Below, piece by piece: positions 8,785-19,669 of a stretch of 64,000 nucleotides of DNA. The stretch comes from Muricoccus pecuniae. GTDB lineage: Bacteria > Pseudomonadota > Alphaproteobacteria > Acetobacterales > Acetobacteraceae. The notes below the pieces were generated by a model that made no database searches, was not told where the DNA came from, and saw nothing but the letters and a program-made list of their open reading frames with translations. The translations under genes and the position numbers were made by a program. How positions within the stretch are numbered: position 1 is the first letter of the stretch; each line of letters begins with the position of its first letter. The DNA is taken from positions 124,001 to 188,000 of the forward strand of contig NZ_JACIJD010000006.1 of assembly GCF_014199205.1 (NCBI RefSeq), in the 5' to 3' direction.

Positions 8785-8870
8785 GTAATCATCGCCGCTC
8801 TTGGATCAAGGCCCCCCCCGCCGCATCGGGCATCAGCGCCCCACGGGAGCGCGGACGCTGCGATACCGCG

Positions 8871-10055
8871 CTACGAAAGCTGCAAAGTCAGGGCCTTGAG
8901 GTAGACGCTCTCAGGCAGCATTGGATGAACGGGATGGTCCGGCCCGGCACCCGTCATGGCCAGGATGCGCGCGTCGCGCCGGGCGCGCTGGAGGCCGGCG
9001 ATCACGGTGTCGGCGAACTCGCCGGCCGGGACGTGATGGCTGCAGGAGGCGATGAACAGGATCCCTCCCGGCACCACCAGCCCGGCCGCGAGGCGCGCCA
9101 GCCGGGAATAGGCGCGGACCGCCGCCGCGATGTCCTTGCGGGACTTGGCGAAGGCCGGGGGATCGACGACGACGACGCCGAAGCGCTTCCCCTCCCGCCC
9201 CATGCGCTCCAGCGCCTCCATCGCCTCGCCCCGCACCGCCTCGACCCGGTCCTCCAGCCCGTTGCGCCGCGCCGTCTCCATGGCGGTGGCCAGCGCGTGC
9301 TCGGAGCGGTCCAGCAGGGTGACGCGGGCGGCGCCGGCCGCGGCCGCCTGCAGCCCGAAGCCGCCGGTGTGGCAGAAGGCGTCCAGCACCGTCTCGCCGC
9401 GCGCGAGCCCCGCCACCCGCGCGCGGTTCTCCCGCTGGTCGAAGAACCAGCCCGTCTTCTGCCCACCCAGGGGATCGACGCCGAAGACGACGCCGCCCTC
9501 CTCCACCGTGCCCGTCGCCTCCGTGCCGCGGAGCAGGGCGGTGACCTCGGGCAGGCCCTCCAGGGCGCGCACGGAGGCCTCGTTCCGCGCGACCACCGCC
9601 CGGGGGGCGATCAGCTCGTCCAGCGCGCGGAGAATGGCCGGGGTCGCCAGTTCCATGCCGGCGGTGTTCGCCTGGAGCGCGACCAGGTCGCCGTAGCGGT
9701 CGAGGATGAGGCCGGGCAGCCCGTCCGCCTCGGCATGGACGAGGCGGTAATGCGGCGTGGGGAAGAGCCGTTGGCGAAGCGCGAGGGCCTCGGCGATGCG
9801 GGCTGCCCAGAAGGCGTCGTCGATCACCGCGCCGGGATCGCGGGAGAGGCGCCGCGCGGCGATGAGCGAGTGCGGGTTGAACAGGTGGACCCCGTGGCGG
9901 AACCCGTCATCCCCCTCGACGCGCACGGCCCCGCCGGGCGGCAGGGCGCGGGCGGCGGGGGTCATCGCCACCTCGTTCGAGAAGATCCAGGGATGGCCCG
10001 CCTTGGCGCGCCGGTCGCGGCCGGGGAGGAGGCGGAGGATGGGCAGGTCGGACAT
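8871..10055 (-). CDS. rlmI: Class I SAM-dependent rRNA methyltransferase, RlmI/RlmK family
   Basis: A 394-residue protein of RlmI size. RlmI makes m5C1962 in 23S rRNA. The N-terminal PUA-like domain contains AKAGHPWIFSNEV. The SAM domain has the binding loop VLDAFCHTGGFGLQAA (about residues 229-244), the acidic LLDRS, and DPPAFAKSRKD with the conserved Pro-Pro. CSHH follows near the C-terminus. The ATG at 10055 gives the usual N-terminus; earlier in-frame ATGs add only Arg-rich sequence. The exact target is inferred from the family. Confidence 0.85.
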   Translation of the reverse strand: MSDLPILRLLPGRDRRAKAGHPWIFSNEVAMTPAARALPPGGAVRVEGDDGFRHGVHLFNPHSLIAARRLSRDPGAVIDDAFWAARIAEALALRQRLFPTPHYRLVHAEADGLPGLILDRYGDLVALQANTAGMELATPAILRALDELIAPRAVVARNEASVRALEGLPEVTALLRGTEATGTVEEGGVVFGVDPLGGQKTGWFFDQRENRARVAGLARGETVLDAFCHTGGFGLQAAAAGAARVTLLDRSEHALATAMETARRNGLEDRVEAVRGEAMEALERMGREGKRFGVVVVDPPAFAKSRKDIAAAVRAYSRLARLAAGLVVPGGILFIASCSHHVPAGEFADTVIAGLQRARRDARILAMTGAGPDHPVHPMLPESVYLKALTLQLS

Positions 10056-10109
10056 GCGCCGCCCCATAGGCCGGAACGGCGCCCGGCGCACGGGGTAAGC
10101 TCCGGGACG

Positions 10110-10910
10110 CTAGGCCCTGGCCTCCTTCCGCCTCCCCTCCCCGATCGCGAGCAGGATGCCGGCGAGGGTGAGAAGGAGCGCGAGCGCCTGCCGCGGGCCG
10201 ACCTCCTCGCCGAGGAGAAGCGCGCCCGAGAGCACGCCGATGGCCGGCGTCGCCAGGGTGCCGATCGCCGCCACCCCCGCCGGCAGCGCGGCCAGCGCCG
10301 CGAACCAGGTGAGGTAGCAGAGGCAGAGCGGCACCGCCGCCATGTAGAGGAAGGCCGCCCAGCCATGGGGCGAGACGCTGCCGGGATCGAATCCCTCCAG
10401 GAGGGGGGAGAGCAGGGCCAGGGGCAGGCAGCCCAGCCCCACCTGCCAGGCGACGGAGGCGATGGGGTGCAGCCCCAGCGGGTGCCGCTTGAACCAGACG
10501 GTGCCGAGGGAGAAGAGGATGGCCCCGCCGAGGATCATCGCCACCCCCGGCATCTTCCCCCAGTCCAGCGCGAGCCCGCCCGATGTGACAAGGATGCCCA
10601 CCCCCGCCATGCCGAGCAGCAGCGCCAGCACCCGCCGCGCCGAGGGCCGCTCCCCCAGCACGGGCCAGGCGGCGAGGGCCGTCCAGGCGGGCATGGTGTA
10701 GCAGATCATCGCCCCCTCCCCCGCGCCGAGATAGAGCAGCCCCATCGTCGCCAGCCCCATCCAGGCGGTGACGTTGAGGAGGGCCGCCGTGAGGAGCGCC
10801 GGCCACCGGCCCTCCGGCACGGCCAGCGGCACGCCACGCAGGCCGGCGAACCCGGCGAGGACCGTGGCCGCGAGCAGCCCCGCCATGCCGCGCGCGGCCA
10901 GCGGCGGCAT
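10110..10910 (-). CDS. EamA/DMT family transporter (true start unclear)
   Basis: A hydrophobic protein of the drug/metabolite transporter superfamily with two EamA repeats, ending in a basic tail (GEGRRKEARA). From the first ATG (10910) it is 266 residues, short for the usual 10-helix protein. The same frame continues upstream through a convincing first helix (GLLCLAVTALGWGLNWPILK, about 10926-10988) with no ATG, GTG or TTG before an in-frame stop at about 11060. The real start may be a rare codon (ATC occurs at 10988 and 11027), or a base may be wrong. It follows the class II aldolase gene closely. The transported metabolite is unknown. Confidence 0.78.
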   Translation of the reverse strand: MPPLAARGMAGLLAATVLAGFAGLRGVPLAVPEGRWPALLTAALLNVTAWMGLATMGLLYLGAGEGAMICYTMPAWTALAAWPVLGERPSARRVLALLLGMAGVGILVTSGGLALDWGKMPGVAMILGGAILFSLGTVWFKRHPLGLHPIASVAWQVGLGCLPLALLSPLLEGFDPGSVSPHGWAAFLYMAAVPLCLCYLTWFAALAALPAGVAAIGTLATPAIGVLSGALLLGEEVGPRQALALLLTLAGILLAIGEGRRKEARA

Positions 10911-11016
10911 CTCGGAGAGCAGCGACTTGAGGATGGGCCAGTTCAGGCCCCAGCCGAGGGCCGTGACGGCGAGGCAGAGAAGCCCGATGCGCCGCCCCGG
11001 TGCGCCCGGGGAAGGG

Positions 11017-11808
11017 TCAGTCGAGATAGTCGGGCTCCTCGCGCGCGAGGATGCGCTTCACGCTCTCCAGGTGAAGCCGCGCGCTCTCGGCGTCGCCCGC
11101 GCGCATCTGCTCGTAGGTGCGGCGGGCCACCTCGGGCGGCACGGGCTTCAGCGGCCGGCCGGTGGCGAGGGCCAGGCGCTGCACCTCCGCCGCGCGCTCG
11201 AGGTAGTAGAGGTCGTCCCAGGCCTCGGCGATGCTGGGCCCGACGACCATTACCCCGTGGTTCTTCAGGAAGCCGATATCGGCGTCTCCCATCGCCGCGG
11301 CGATCCGGTCCCCCTCGTCGGTGTCGAGGGCGAGGCCGTTGTAGTCCTCGTCCACGGCGGTGCGTCCGTAGAACTTCAGCGCCGTCTGCCCGGCCCAGAC
11401 GAGGGGCGGCCCCTCCAGCATCGAGAGGGCGGTCGCGTTCGGCATATGCGTGTGGAAGGCGGCGACGGCGCGGGGGTGGCGCATGTGCAGCCGGGCGTGG
11501 ATGAAGAAGGCTGTCGCCTCCGGCATCCCCTCGCCGGCCAGGACCTGCCCCTCGAAGTCGCAGATCAGGAGGCGCGAGGCGGTGATCTCCCCGAAGGCCC
11601 AGCCATAGGGGTTCACCAGCATCAGGTCGGGCCGCCCGGGAACGAGGACCGAGAGGTGGTTGCAGATCCCCTCCTGCAGGCCGAGCCGGGCGGCCATGCG
11701 GAAGCAGGCGGCCAGGTCCACCCGCGCCTGCCGGATCTCCGGCGAGTCGAGCGCGCTGTTGCGGAGAAGCCCCGCTGCGGGGAGTGCCGGGGAGAGCGCG
11801 TGCGCCAT
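11017..11808 (-). CDS. Class II aldolase/adducin family protein
   Basis: A 263-residue zinc-dependent aldolase/epimerase fold (fuculose-1-phosphate aldolase type). Probable metal ligands are in HTHMPNA (about residues 118-124) and in KNHGVMVVG (about 183-191); GICNHLSVLVPG near residue 50 matches the phosphate-binding region. The C-terminus resembles aldolase-like proteins without phosphate specificity, so the substrate is open. The ATG at 11808 was chosen because sequence further upstream is Arg/Gly-rich and not conserved-looking. It is probably cotranscribed with the downstream EamA transporter. Confidence 0.85.
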   Translation of the reverse strand: MAHALSPALPAAGLLRNSALDSPEIRQARVDLAACFRMAARLGLQEGICNHLSVLVPGRPDLMLVNPYGWAFGEITASRLLICDFEGQVLAGEGMPEATAFFIHARLHMRHPRAVAAFHTHMPNATALSMLEGPPLVWAGQTALKFYGRTAVDEDYNGLALDTDEGDRIAAAMGDADIGFLKNHGVMVVGPSIAEAWDDLYYLERAAEVQRLALATGRPLKPVPPEVARRTYEQMRAGDAESARLHLESVKRILAREEPDYLD

Positions 11809-11984
11809 GGAGTCCTCTCTGCGGGCGTTAGCGCAAACTCGCGCGGGCGCGGCCGGACGGCAAGGCGGGGCCGTCGGCGAACGGCACGGAGGCCGCCGCG
11901 GACGGACGGCCAGAAGGCCGCCGCGGGCTGGCGAGCCGTGCCAGGCGGTGCAACGCTCCGTCGCAACGGAGCAAGGAGCGCCGC

Positions 11985-12617
11985 ATGATCCGCCTGCACC
12001 ACCTCCAGGCCTCGCGATCCCACCGGATCCTCTGGCTGCTGGAGGAGCTCGGCCTTCCCTACGACCTCCTCTCCTACGAGCGGGATCCCCGGACGATGGC
12101 CGCGCCACCGGCCCTGCGCGCGGTGCACCCGCTGGGGAAGTCGCCCGTGGTCGAGGAGGACGGGGAGGTGCTTGCCGAGTCCGGCGCGATCATCGAGCTG
12201 CTGCTCGACCGCCACGACGCGGAGGGCCGGCTGCGCCCGCCGCGCGGCACCCCGGCCCATGGCCGCTACCTTCACTGGCTCCACTTCGCCGAGGGCTCGG
12301 CCATGCCGCCGCTGCTGGTGAAGCTCTATCTCTCGCGGCTCGGCCCCGCCGCCGCGCCCGCCCTGCCGCGGGTGGAGGCGGGGATCGCGGCGAATCTGGG
12401 CCACATGGAAGCCGCCCTCTCGGAAGAGCCCTTTTTCGCCGGGCCGGAATTCAGCGGCGCGGACATCCAGATGAGCTTCCCCGTGGAGGCGAGCGCCGCG
12501 CGCGGCGGGCTCACCCCGTCCCGCCCGCATCTCTGGCGCTGGCTGGAGGCGATGCGCGGCCGCCCGGCCTGGAAGCGCGCGGTGGAGAAGGGCGGCCCGC
12601 CCATGCCCGCCGGCTGA
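11985..12617 (+). CDS. Glutathione S-transferase family protein
   Basis: A 210-residue cytosolic GST. The N-terminal thioredoxin-like half has the glutathione-contact segments HPLGKSPVV (residues 48-56) and ESGAI (65-69), and the all-helical C-terminal domain follows. The active-site region near residue 10 reads QASRSHRILWLLEEL, the serine/arginine arrangement of beta/theta-like bacterial GSTs. A clear AAGGAG lies 7 nt before the ATG. Likely role: conjugation or reduction of electrophiles; the substrate is not predictable. Confidence 0.9.
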   Translation: MIRLHHLQASRSHRILWLLEELGLPYDLLSYERDPRTMAAPPALRAVHPLGKSPVVEEDGEVLAESGAIIELLLDRHDAEGRLRPPRGTPAHGRYLHWLHFAEGSAMPPLLVKLYLSRLGPAAAPALPRVEAGIAANLGHMEAALSEEPFFAGPEFSGADIQMSFPVEASAARGGLTPSRPHLWRWLEAMRGRPAWKRAVEKGGPPMPAG

Positions 12618-12694
12618 GAGGCCCGGCCGGGGGCCTTGCCCGACGGTGCCGCGCGCCGCATTCATCGCGCGATCTCACGATGGAGCCAACCGCC

Positions 12695-13939
12695 ATGTCC
12701 GGAACCAACCAGCGCATCGACGGCGCCCGGCTCTGGGACACGCTGATGGAGATGGCCTCGATCGGCGCGACGGCGAAGGGCGGCGTGAAGCGCCTGACGC
12801 TGACGGAGGTGGACCGCGCCGGGCGCGACCAGTTCGCCCTCTGGTGCCATCAGGCCGGGCTGACGGTGCGGGTGGACGAGATGGGCAACATGTTCGCCCG
12901 CCGCCCCGGCCGCGACCCCGCCCGCCCGCCCGTGCTGCTGGGCAGCCATCTCGACAGCCAACCCACGGGCGGCAAGTTCGACGGCGCGCTCGGCGTGATC
13001 GCCGGGCTCGAGGTGATGCGGACGCTGCGCGACCTCAACATCGAGACCGAGGCGCCCATCGAGCTGGTGAACTGGACGGATGAGGAAGGCAGCCGCTTCG
13101 GCCACTCCCTCATGGGCAGCGGCGTCTGGTCCGGGGTCTATGACCGGGATGCCACCTACGCGCTGCGCGACCTGGAGGGAATCTCGGTGCTCGATGCGCT
13201 GGAGGGCATCGGCTATCGCGGCGAGGCGCCCGCCGCGCCTTTCGGGGCGGATTCCTACTTCGAGCTCCACATCGAGCAGGGCCCGATCCTGGAGCGCGAG
13301 GGAGTGCGCATCGGCATCGTCACCGGCGGGCAGGCGCAGGTCTGGTACGAGGCGGTGTTGACCGGCCAGGACGCCCATGCCGGCACCACCCCGCCCTCCG
13401 CCCGGCGGGACGCGCTGGTGGGCGCGGCGCGGATCATCGCGCTCGTGGACGAGCTGATGCGGGCGCGCGGCGAGGAGGGGCGCGGCACGGTCGGGCGCCT
13501 CCAGGTCTCCCCCAATTCCTGCAACGTGGTGCCGGGCGAGGTCCGCTTCTCCGTCGAGTTCCGCCATCCCCTGGGGGAGGAGATCGAAGCTCTGGCTGCC
13601 ACCTTCCCCGGCCGGGCGCGCGCGATCGCGGAGGAGGCCGGGCTCGGCCTGGAGCTGCGCGAGCTGTTCCGCATCCCCGCCCAGCCCTTCGACCCCGGGC
13701 TCGTCGGCCTCGTGCGCGACGCGGCGGCCCGCCTCGGCCTTCCCGCGCGGGAGATCATCTCGGGCGCGGGGCATGACGCCATCTACGTCGCCCGCCGGGT
13801 GCCCGCCGCCATGATCTTCACCCCCTGCAAGGACGGGCTCTCCCACAACGAGGCCGAGAGCATCCTGCCGGAGGAGGCGCAGGACGGCTGCCAGGTGCTG
13901 TTCGAAGCCGTGCTCGCCCGCGCCAGCCGCCCCGGCTGA
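12695..13939 (+). CDS. Zn-dependent hydrolase, N-carbamoyl-L-amino acid hydrolase/allantoate amidohydrolase family (M20)
   Basis: A 414-residue binuclear-metal amidohydrolase that releases CO2 and NH3 from N-carbamoyl amino acids, ureidopropionate or allantoate. Metal ligands are recognisable: GSHLDSQ (His85), KFDGALGV (Asp96), TDEEGSRFG (Glu131), HIEQGP (about residue 192) and GAGHDA (about 385). The ATG at 12695 has GGAG 9 nt upstream; an in-frame ATG at 12680 would add five residues and include that ribosome-binding site, so it is less likely. A hydantoinase at 43325 and a D-carbamoylase-like gene at 46899 suggest a shared hydantoin or pyrimidine catabolic theme, but this gene stands apart. 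The exact substrate is uncertain. Confidence 0.88.
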   Translation: MSGTNQRIDGARLWDTLMEMASIGATAKGGVKRLTLTEVDRAGRDQFALWCHQAGLTVRVDEMGNMFARRPGRDPARPPVLLGSHLDSQPTGGKFDGALGVIAGLEVMRTLRDLNIETEAPIELVNWTDEEGSRFGHSLMGSGVWSGVYDRDATYALRDLEGISVLDALEGIGYRGEAPAAPFGADSYFELHIEQGPILEREGVRIGIVTGGQAQVWYEAVLTGQDAHAGTTPPSARRDALVGAARIIALVDELMRARGEEGRGTVGRLQVSPNSCNVVPGEVRFSVEFRHPLGEEIEALAATFPGRARAIAEEAGLGLELRELFRIPAQPFDPGLVGLVRDAAARLGLPAREIISGAGHDAIYVARRVPAAMIFTPCKDGLSHNEAESILPEEAQDGCQVLFEAVLARASRPG

Positions 13940-14101
13940 AACGCGCCGCGCGGCAGGCCCCGCGCCGCCGGCCCCCCAGGGTTGGCATCGGGGCGGGGCG
14001 CCTCTATGACGGCCCCCACGCGACTGGGCCCCCCAGGGAACCGGCGGGCGGCGTCCTGCCCGGCCGGCACCGATGCCGGAGAGATCCTTCACTTGGCCAC
14101 C

Positions 14102-16144
14102 ATGGAACCCGACAAGCAGCCCTCCACCCCGGAGCGCAGCCCCGCCCTGCTGGCGCAGGAGGCGATCCTGGCCCGCCCGGTAACGCCCGAGCGCCGCATG
14201 GCGGACGCGATCCGGGCGCTGGCGATCGACGGCGTGGAGGCCGCGAAGTCCGGCCATCCCGGCATGCCCATGGGCATGGCCGATGCGGCGACCGTGCTGT
14301 TCACCCGCTTCCTTAAGCACGACGCGGCGGACCCCCGCTGGCCGGACCGGGACCGCTTCGTCCTCTCCGCCGGCCACGGCTCCATGCTCATCTATGCCTG
14401 GCTGCACCTGAGCGGCCATGCCGGGATGGGGGTGGAGGAGCTGCGCCGCTTCCGCCAGCTCCACTCCCCCGCCGCCGGCCACCCTGAGGTGGGCGAGCAT
14501 CCGGGGATCGAGACCACCACCGGCCCGCTCGGCCAGGGCATCTCCACCGCCGTCGGCATGGCCATGGCGGAGCGGCACCTCGCCGCGCGCTTCGGCAAGA
14601 GCCTGGTGGATCACCGGACCTGGGTGATCGCCTCCGACGGCGACCTGCAGGAGGGCATCTCCCACGAGGCCGCCTCGCTGGCCGGGCATTTCGGCCTGGG
14701 CAAGCTGACGGTGCTCTGGGACGACAACCACATCTCCATCGACGGCGACACAGCGATCTCCGTCTCCGAGGACACGCTGGCCCGCTTCCGCGCCTATGGC
14801 TGGGCGGTGCGCCGGGTGGACGGGCACGACCACGAGGCGATCGCGGCCGCGCTGAACGCGGCGACGAAGTCCCGCAAGCCGACGCTGATCGCCTGCCGGA
14901 CCATCATCGGCTTCTCCGCGCCGAAGAAGGCGGGCACGGCGGGCAGCCACGGCGCCCCGCTGGGCCCGGAGGAGGCCGCAGCCGCCAAGGCGGCGCTTGG
15001 CTGGGAGGCCGGACCCTTCGAGGTGCCGGACGACATCCGCGAATCCTGGGAAGCCGCGGGCAAGCGCGGCGGCGGCACCCGCCGCTCCTGGCTGAAGCGG
15101 CTGGCCAAGCACCCCCAGCGCGCGGAGTTCGAGCGCGCGATGGCCGGCAAGCTGCCCGAGCGCTGGGACGCGGCGATCGCCGAGTGGAAGGCGAAGGCCG
15201 TGGCCGAGAAGCCGAAGATCGCCACCCGCATCGCCTCCCAGAAGGCGCTGGAGGCGCTGGTGCCGGCCGTGCCGGAGCTGATCGGCGGCTCGGCCGACCT
15301 CACGGGTTCGAACAACACGAATGTGAAGGGCGTCCCGGCGCTCTCGGCGGAGAATTTCGGCGGGCGCTTCGTCCACTGGGGCATCCGCGAGCACGGCATG
15401 GCGGCCGCGATGAACGGCATGGCGCTGCATGGGGGCATCATCCCCTATTCCGGCACCTTCCTCGTCTTCTCCGACTACATGCGCCCCTCCATCCGCCTCG
15501 CCGCGCTGATGCGCCAGCGCGTGGTGCATGTGCTGACGCATGACAGCATCGGGCTGGGCGAGGACGGGCCGACGCACCAGCCAGTCGAGCACCTGGCCGC
15601 GCTGCGCGTCATCCCGAACCTGCATGTCTTCCGCCCCGCCGATGTCATCGAGACGGCGGAGGCCTGGGAGCTCGCGGTGAAGCGGGCGGACGGGCCGAGC
15701 GTGCTGGCGCTCTCCCGCCAGAACCTGCCGGCGGTGCGGACCGATGCCGGGGAGAACCGCACGGCGCGTGGCGGCTACGTGCTGTCCGAGGCCTCGGGCG
15801 AGCGGCGCGCGACGCTGATCGCCACGGGCTCGGAAGTGGAGATCGCCCTCGCCGCCCAGGCGGCGCTGGAGGAGGCGGGCATCCCGGTGGCCGTCGTCTC
15901 CCTGCCCTGCTGGGAACTCTTCGCCCTGCAGGACCCCACCTATCACGATGCGGTGCTCGGCTCCGCTTTGCGGGTGGGAATCGAGGCCGCGCTGGAGTTC
16001 GGGTGGTCGCGCTGGCTCGGGCCTGATGGCATCTTCATCGGCATGCAGGGATTCGGCGCCAGCGCGCCGGCCAGCGATCTGTACAAGCATTTCGGCATCA
16101 CCGCCGATGCGGTCGTGGCGGCGGTCAAGCGCCGCGTGAACTAG
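14102..16144 (+). CDS. tkt: Transketolase
   Basis: A 680-residue thiamine-diphosphate enzyme moving two-carbon units between sugar phosphates in the pentose phosphate or Calvin pathways. Visible family motifs: [12 protein letters not shown] (about residue 45), the ThDP/metal motif ASDGDLQEG...DDNHIS (about 178-205), the catalytic Glu in [13 protein letters not shown], and [18 protein letters not shown]. The ATG at 14102 gives a normal N-terminus; longer in-frame starts add Pro/Arg-rich sequence. It heads the tkt-gap-pgk cluster, with only 23 bp to gap. Confidence 0.96.
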   Translation: MEPDKQPSTPERSPALLAQEAILARPVTPERRMADAIRALAIDGVEAAKSGHPGMPMGMADAATVLFTRFLKHDAADPRWPDRDRFVLSAGHGSMLIYAWLHLSGHAGMGVEELRRFRQLHSPAAGHPEVGEHPGIETTTGPLGQGISTAVGMAMAERHLAARFGKSLVDHRTWVIASDGDLQEGISHEAASLAGHFGLGKLTVLWDDNHISIDGDTAISVSEDTLARFRAYGWAVRRVDGHDHEAIAAALNAATKSRKPTLIACRTIIGFSAPKKAGTAGSHGAPLGPEEAAAAKAALGWEAGPFEVPDDIRESWEAAGKRGGGTRRSWLKRLAKHPQRAEFERAMAGKLPERWDAAIAEWKAKAVAEKPKIATRIASQKALEALVPAVPELIGGSADLTGSNNTNVKGVPALSAENFGGRFVHWGIREHGMAAAMNGMALHGGIIPYSGTFLVFSDYMRPSIRLAALMRQRVVHVLTHDSIGLGEDGPTHQPVEHLAALRVIPNLHVFRPADVIETAEAWELAVKRADGPSVLALSRQNLPAVRTDAGENRTARGGYVLSEASGERRATLIATGSEVEIALAAQAALEEAGIPVAVVSLPCWELFALQDPTYHDAVLGSALRVGIEAALEFGWSRWLGPDGIFIGMQGFGASAPASDLYKHFGITADAVVAAVKRRVN

Positions 16145-16167
16145 ACGAACGGACGAGAGGGAAGGTT

Positions 16168-17214
16168 ATGCCAGTCAAGGTTGCGATCAACGGCTTCGGG
16201 CGCATCGGGCGCCTGGTTCTCCGCGCGGCGATGGAGAGCGGCCGGGACGATGTCGAGTTCACCCACATCAACGACCTCGGCTCGGTCGAGGCGAACGCGC
16301 ATCTCTTCCGCTTCGACAGCGTGCACGGCCGCTTCCCCGGCGAGGTGCGCGTCGAGGGCGACAGCCTCATCATCTCGGCGAACGGCAAGACCTACAAGCC
16401 GATCAAGGTGACGGCAGAGCGCGACCCCACCAAGCTCCCCTGGCAGGGCGTGGACGTGGCCGCCGAGTGCACGGGCATCTTCACTAACACGGAGAAGGCG
16501 TCGCTGCTGCTGCAGTCCGGCGCGCGCAAGGTGCTCGTCTCCGCCCCCGTGACCTGGGGCGAGACCTATGCGGATGAATCCGCCCAGGCGACCATCGTCT
16601 ACGGCGTGAACCACAAGGTGCTGAAGCCCGAGCACAAGATCGTCTCCAACGCCTCCTGCACCACCAACTGCCTCGCGCCCATCGCCAAGGTGCTGCACGA
16701 GAAGTTCGGCATCCTGCGCGGCTACATGGTGACCATCCACGCCTATACCGGCGACCAGAACACCGTGGACACGCTGCACAAGGACCTGCACCGCGCCCGC
16801 GCCGCGGCGGTCTCGGCCATCCCGACCTCGACGGGCGCGGCCAAGGCGGTCGGCCTCGTGCTGCCGGAGCTGAAGGGCAAGCTGGACGGCACGGCCATCC
16901 GCATCCCCACCCCGAACGTCTCCCTCGTCTCGCTCGACTTCGTGCCCGCGCGCACGGAGGGGCTGACGAAGGAGGCGATCAACGCGGCGATGAAGGAGGC
17001 CTCCGAGTCCCCCGAGCTGAAGGGGATCCTCGGCTACAACACCGCCCCCCTCGTCTCCATCGACTTCAACCACGACTCCCACTCCTCGACCTTCGACGCG
17101 ACGCAGACGCAGGTGGTGGATGGCGGCCTCGTGCGCGTGATGTCCTGGTACGACAACGAGTGGGGCTTCTCGAACCGCATGAGCGACACGGCCGCGCTGC
17201 TCGGCACGCTCTGA
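16168..17214 (+). CDS. gap: Glyceraldehyde-3-phosphate dehydrogenase, type I
   Basis: A 348-residue NAD-dependent enzyme of central glycolysis/gluconeogenesis. It shows the N-terminal [14 protein letters not shown] nucleotide-binding loop, the active-site SNASCTTNC (catalytic Cys about 164) and the C-terminal [14 protein letters not shown] purine-rich GAGAGGGAAGG precedes the ATG. It lies between tkt and pgk; a strong UUCG hairpin sits in the gap to pgk. Confidence 0.97.
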   Translation: MPVKVAINGFGRIGRLVLRAAMESGRDDVEFTHINDLGSVEANAHLFRFDSVHGRFPGEVRVEGDSLIISANGKTYKPIKVTAERDPTKLPWQGVDVAAECTGIFTNTEKASLLLQSGARKVLVSAPVTWGETYADESAQATIVYGVNHKVLKPEHKIVSNASCTTNCLAPIAKVLHEKFGILRGYMVTIHAYTGDQNTVDTLHKDLHRARAAAVSAIPTSTGAAKAVGLVLPELKGKLDGTAIRIPTPNVSLVSLDFVPARTEGLTKEAINAAMKEASESPELKGILGYNTAPLVSIDFNHDSHSSTFDATQTQVVDGGLVRVMSWYDNEWGFSNRMSDTAALLGTL

Positions 17215-17221
17215 GACCCGA

Positions 17222-17243
17222 CGGGGGCGCTTCGGCGCCCCCG
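17222..17243 (+). terminator. UUCG-capped hairpin between gap and pgk
   Basis: A perfect 9-bp stem CGGGGGCGC/GCGCCCCCG closed by the very stable TTCG tetraloop, 8 nt after the gap stop and 33 nt before the pgk ATG. No convincing T-tract follows (CCCATTTCTG), so it may be an intercistronic stabiliser or partial terminator rather than a full stop. Confidence 0.55.
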
Positions 17244-17275
17244 CCCATTTCTGCCCGCTTTCAGGAACACCACCC

Positions 17276-18458
<1,183 letters not shown>

Positions 18459-18472
<14 letters not shown>

Positions 18473-19307
18473 GGCCCTCGCCCGACACGACCCGCCGCTC
18501 CGCCCCCGGGGGGAGCGACGGGTCATGGGTGCAGAGGATCGTGACCTCGTCCCCGTGCTCGCGGGCGAGGGTGCGGAGCATGCGGCGGCTCTGGAGCCGC
18601 GCCTCCCGGCTCACCTGCATGAAATTGGCATAGGCCGAGGCGAGGGGCGGCATGCGGAGGGGCTCCTCCAGCTCCGAATGCATGAACACGGCGTCACCGG
18701 CATGCAGCACCCAGCCATCCCCGGTCTCCAGCGCCACGCCGCAATGCCCGCCCGTATGGCCGGGCAGCGGGACGAGGAAGATCGAGGGCGGCAGGCCGTG
18801 CAGCCCGCGGATGGTGGGCAGGCCGAACCAGGGCGCGCCGGGGGCGCTGTATTCCCGCATGGGATGGGCGAGCTGGGCCGGGCGGTAGCGGTTGCGGGCC
18901 ACGGCCCCTTCCCGACGGCGCGCGAGGGCGAGCTCGGCGGCGTGGACATGCACCTCGGCCCGCGGGAAGTCGGTCAGCCCGCCGGCATGGTCGAAGTCGA
19001 GATGCGTCATGACGATGTGGCGGACATCGGCCGGATCGAAGCCGAGGCTGCGCAGGCGCGACACCGCCGTCTCGTCCGCCTCCAGGTGGATGCGGTCGGC
19101 CAGGAGGAAGGCGCGGCTGAGGCGCGGGACGGGGCGGTTCACGTCCTCCAGCCCGAAGCCGGTATCGACGAGGACCAGGCCCGCCTCGGTCTCGGCCAGG
19201 AGGCAGCGACAGGCGAGGTGGGCGGGGCCGAGCCCCGGCGTCTCGCCATCCCAGAAGCCGCCGCCGAAGGGACGCATCGAGCCGCATTCGATCGAGTGGA
19301 TCCGCAT
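18459..19307 (-). CDS. MBL fold metallo-hydrolase
   Basis: A 282-residue metallo-beta-lactamase-fold hydrolase. The metal site is clear: HLDFDHAGG (HxxxDH), a downstream His in [11 protein letters not shown], and Asp in LHAGDAVF. The opening [21 protein letters not shown] and overall layout resemble AttM/AiiA-like lactonase relatives, but many such proteins have other esterase roles, so lactonase activity is only a possibility. It is transcribed against pgk, with the last 14 bp of both genes shared. Confidence 0.88.
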
Positions 19308-19424
19308 GGAGGGGTGAACGCCGGCCGGGGGCAGGGGTTTGTGGCGCCGTGCCCGGCGCGGTTTCCCCTGGAAGCCGCCGCGGCGCTGGGGCAGGCTCGG
19401 CCCTCCCGGACCGGAGGCGCCCGC

Positions 19425-19634
19425 GTGACCCTGCCCGCTCCCTTGCTCCCCGCGCTCCTCGCCACCCTCATCGGCGGCGCGGCCTTCGCCCAGACACCCC
19501 CCTCGCCCACGCCGCCGGCCCCGGCCCCGGCGCCGTCCTCGCCGCCGATGACGGAGATGCCCGGATCCTCCGGCATCTCCCCGATGCCGCCGCGGCGGGA
19601 CTGCGAGCGGGCGCCGCCCTCCCCGACTTCCTGA
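19425..19634 (+). CDS. Small exported Pro-rich protein, unknown function
   Basis: A 69-residue open frame starting with GTG, with GGAGG 7 nt upstream. Residues 1-22 form a clean signal peptide (LLPALLATLIGGAAFA, cleavage before Q). The mature part is Pro/Ala/Ser-rich with one Cys near the end (RRDCERAPP). It would be secreted or periplasmic. I do not recognise a family. The ribosome-binding site and signal peptide argue for a real gene; the very small size lowers confidence. Confidence 0.5.
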   Translation: MTLPAPLLPALLATLIGGAAFAQTPPSPTPPAPAPAPSSPPMTEMPGSSGISPMPPRRDCERAPPSPTS

Positions 19635-19669
19635 CGACGTCTCCTCAGCCTGAGGGTGCCGGTCCTCTC

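Noticed and set aside
12662-16090. Very long open frame (over 1,100 codons) on the minus strand
   Set aside because: It runs antisense to the clear carbamoylase-type hydrolase and transketolase genes and has Arg/Gly/His-rich composition typical of GC-rich shadow frames.
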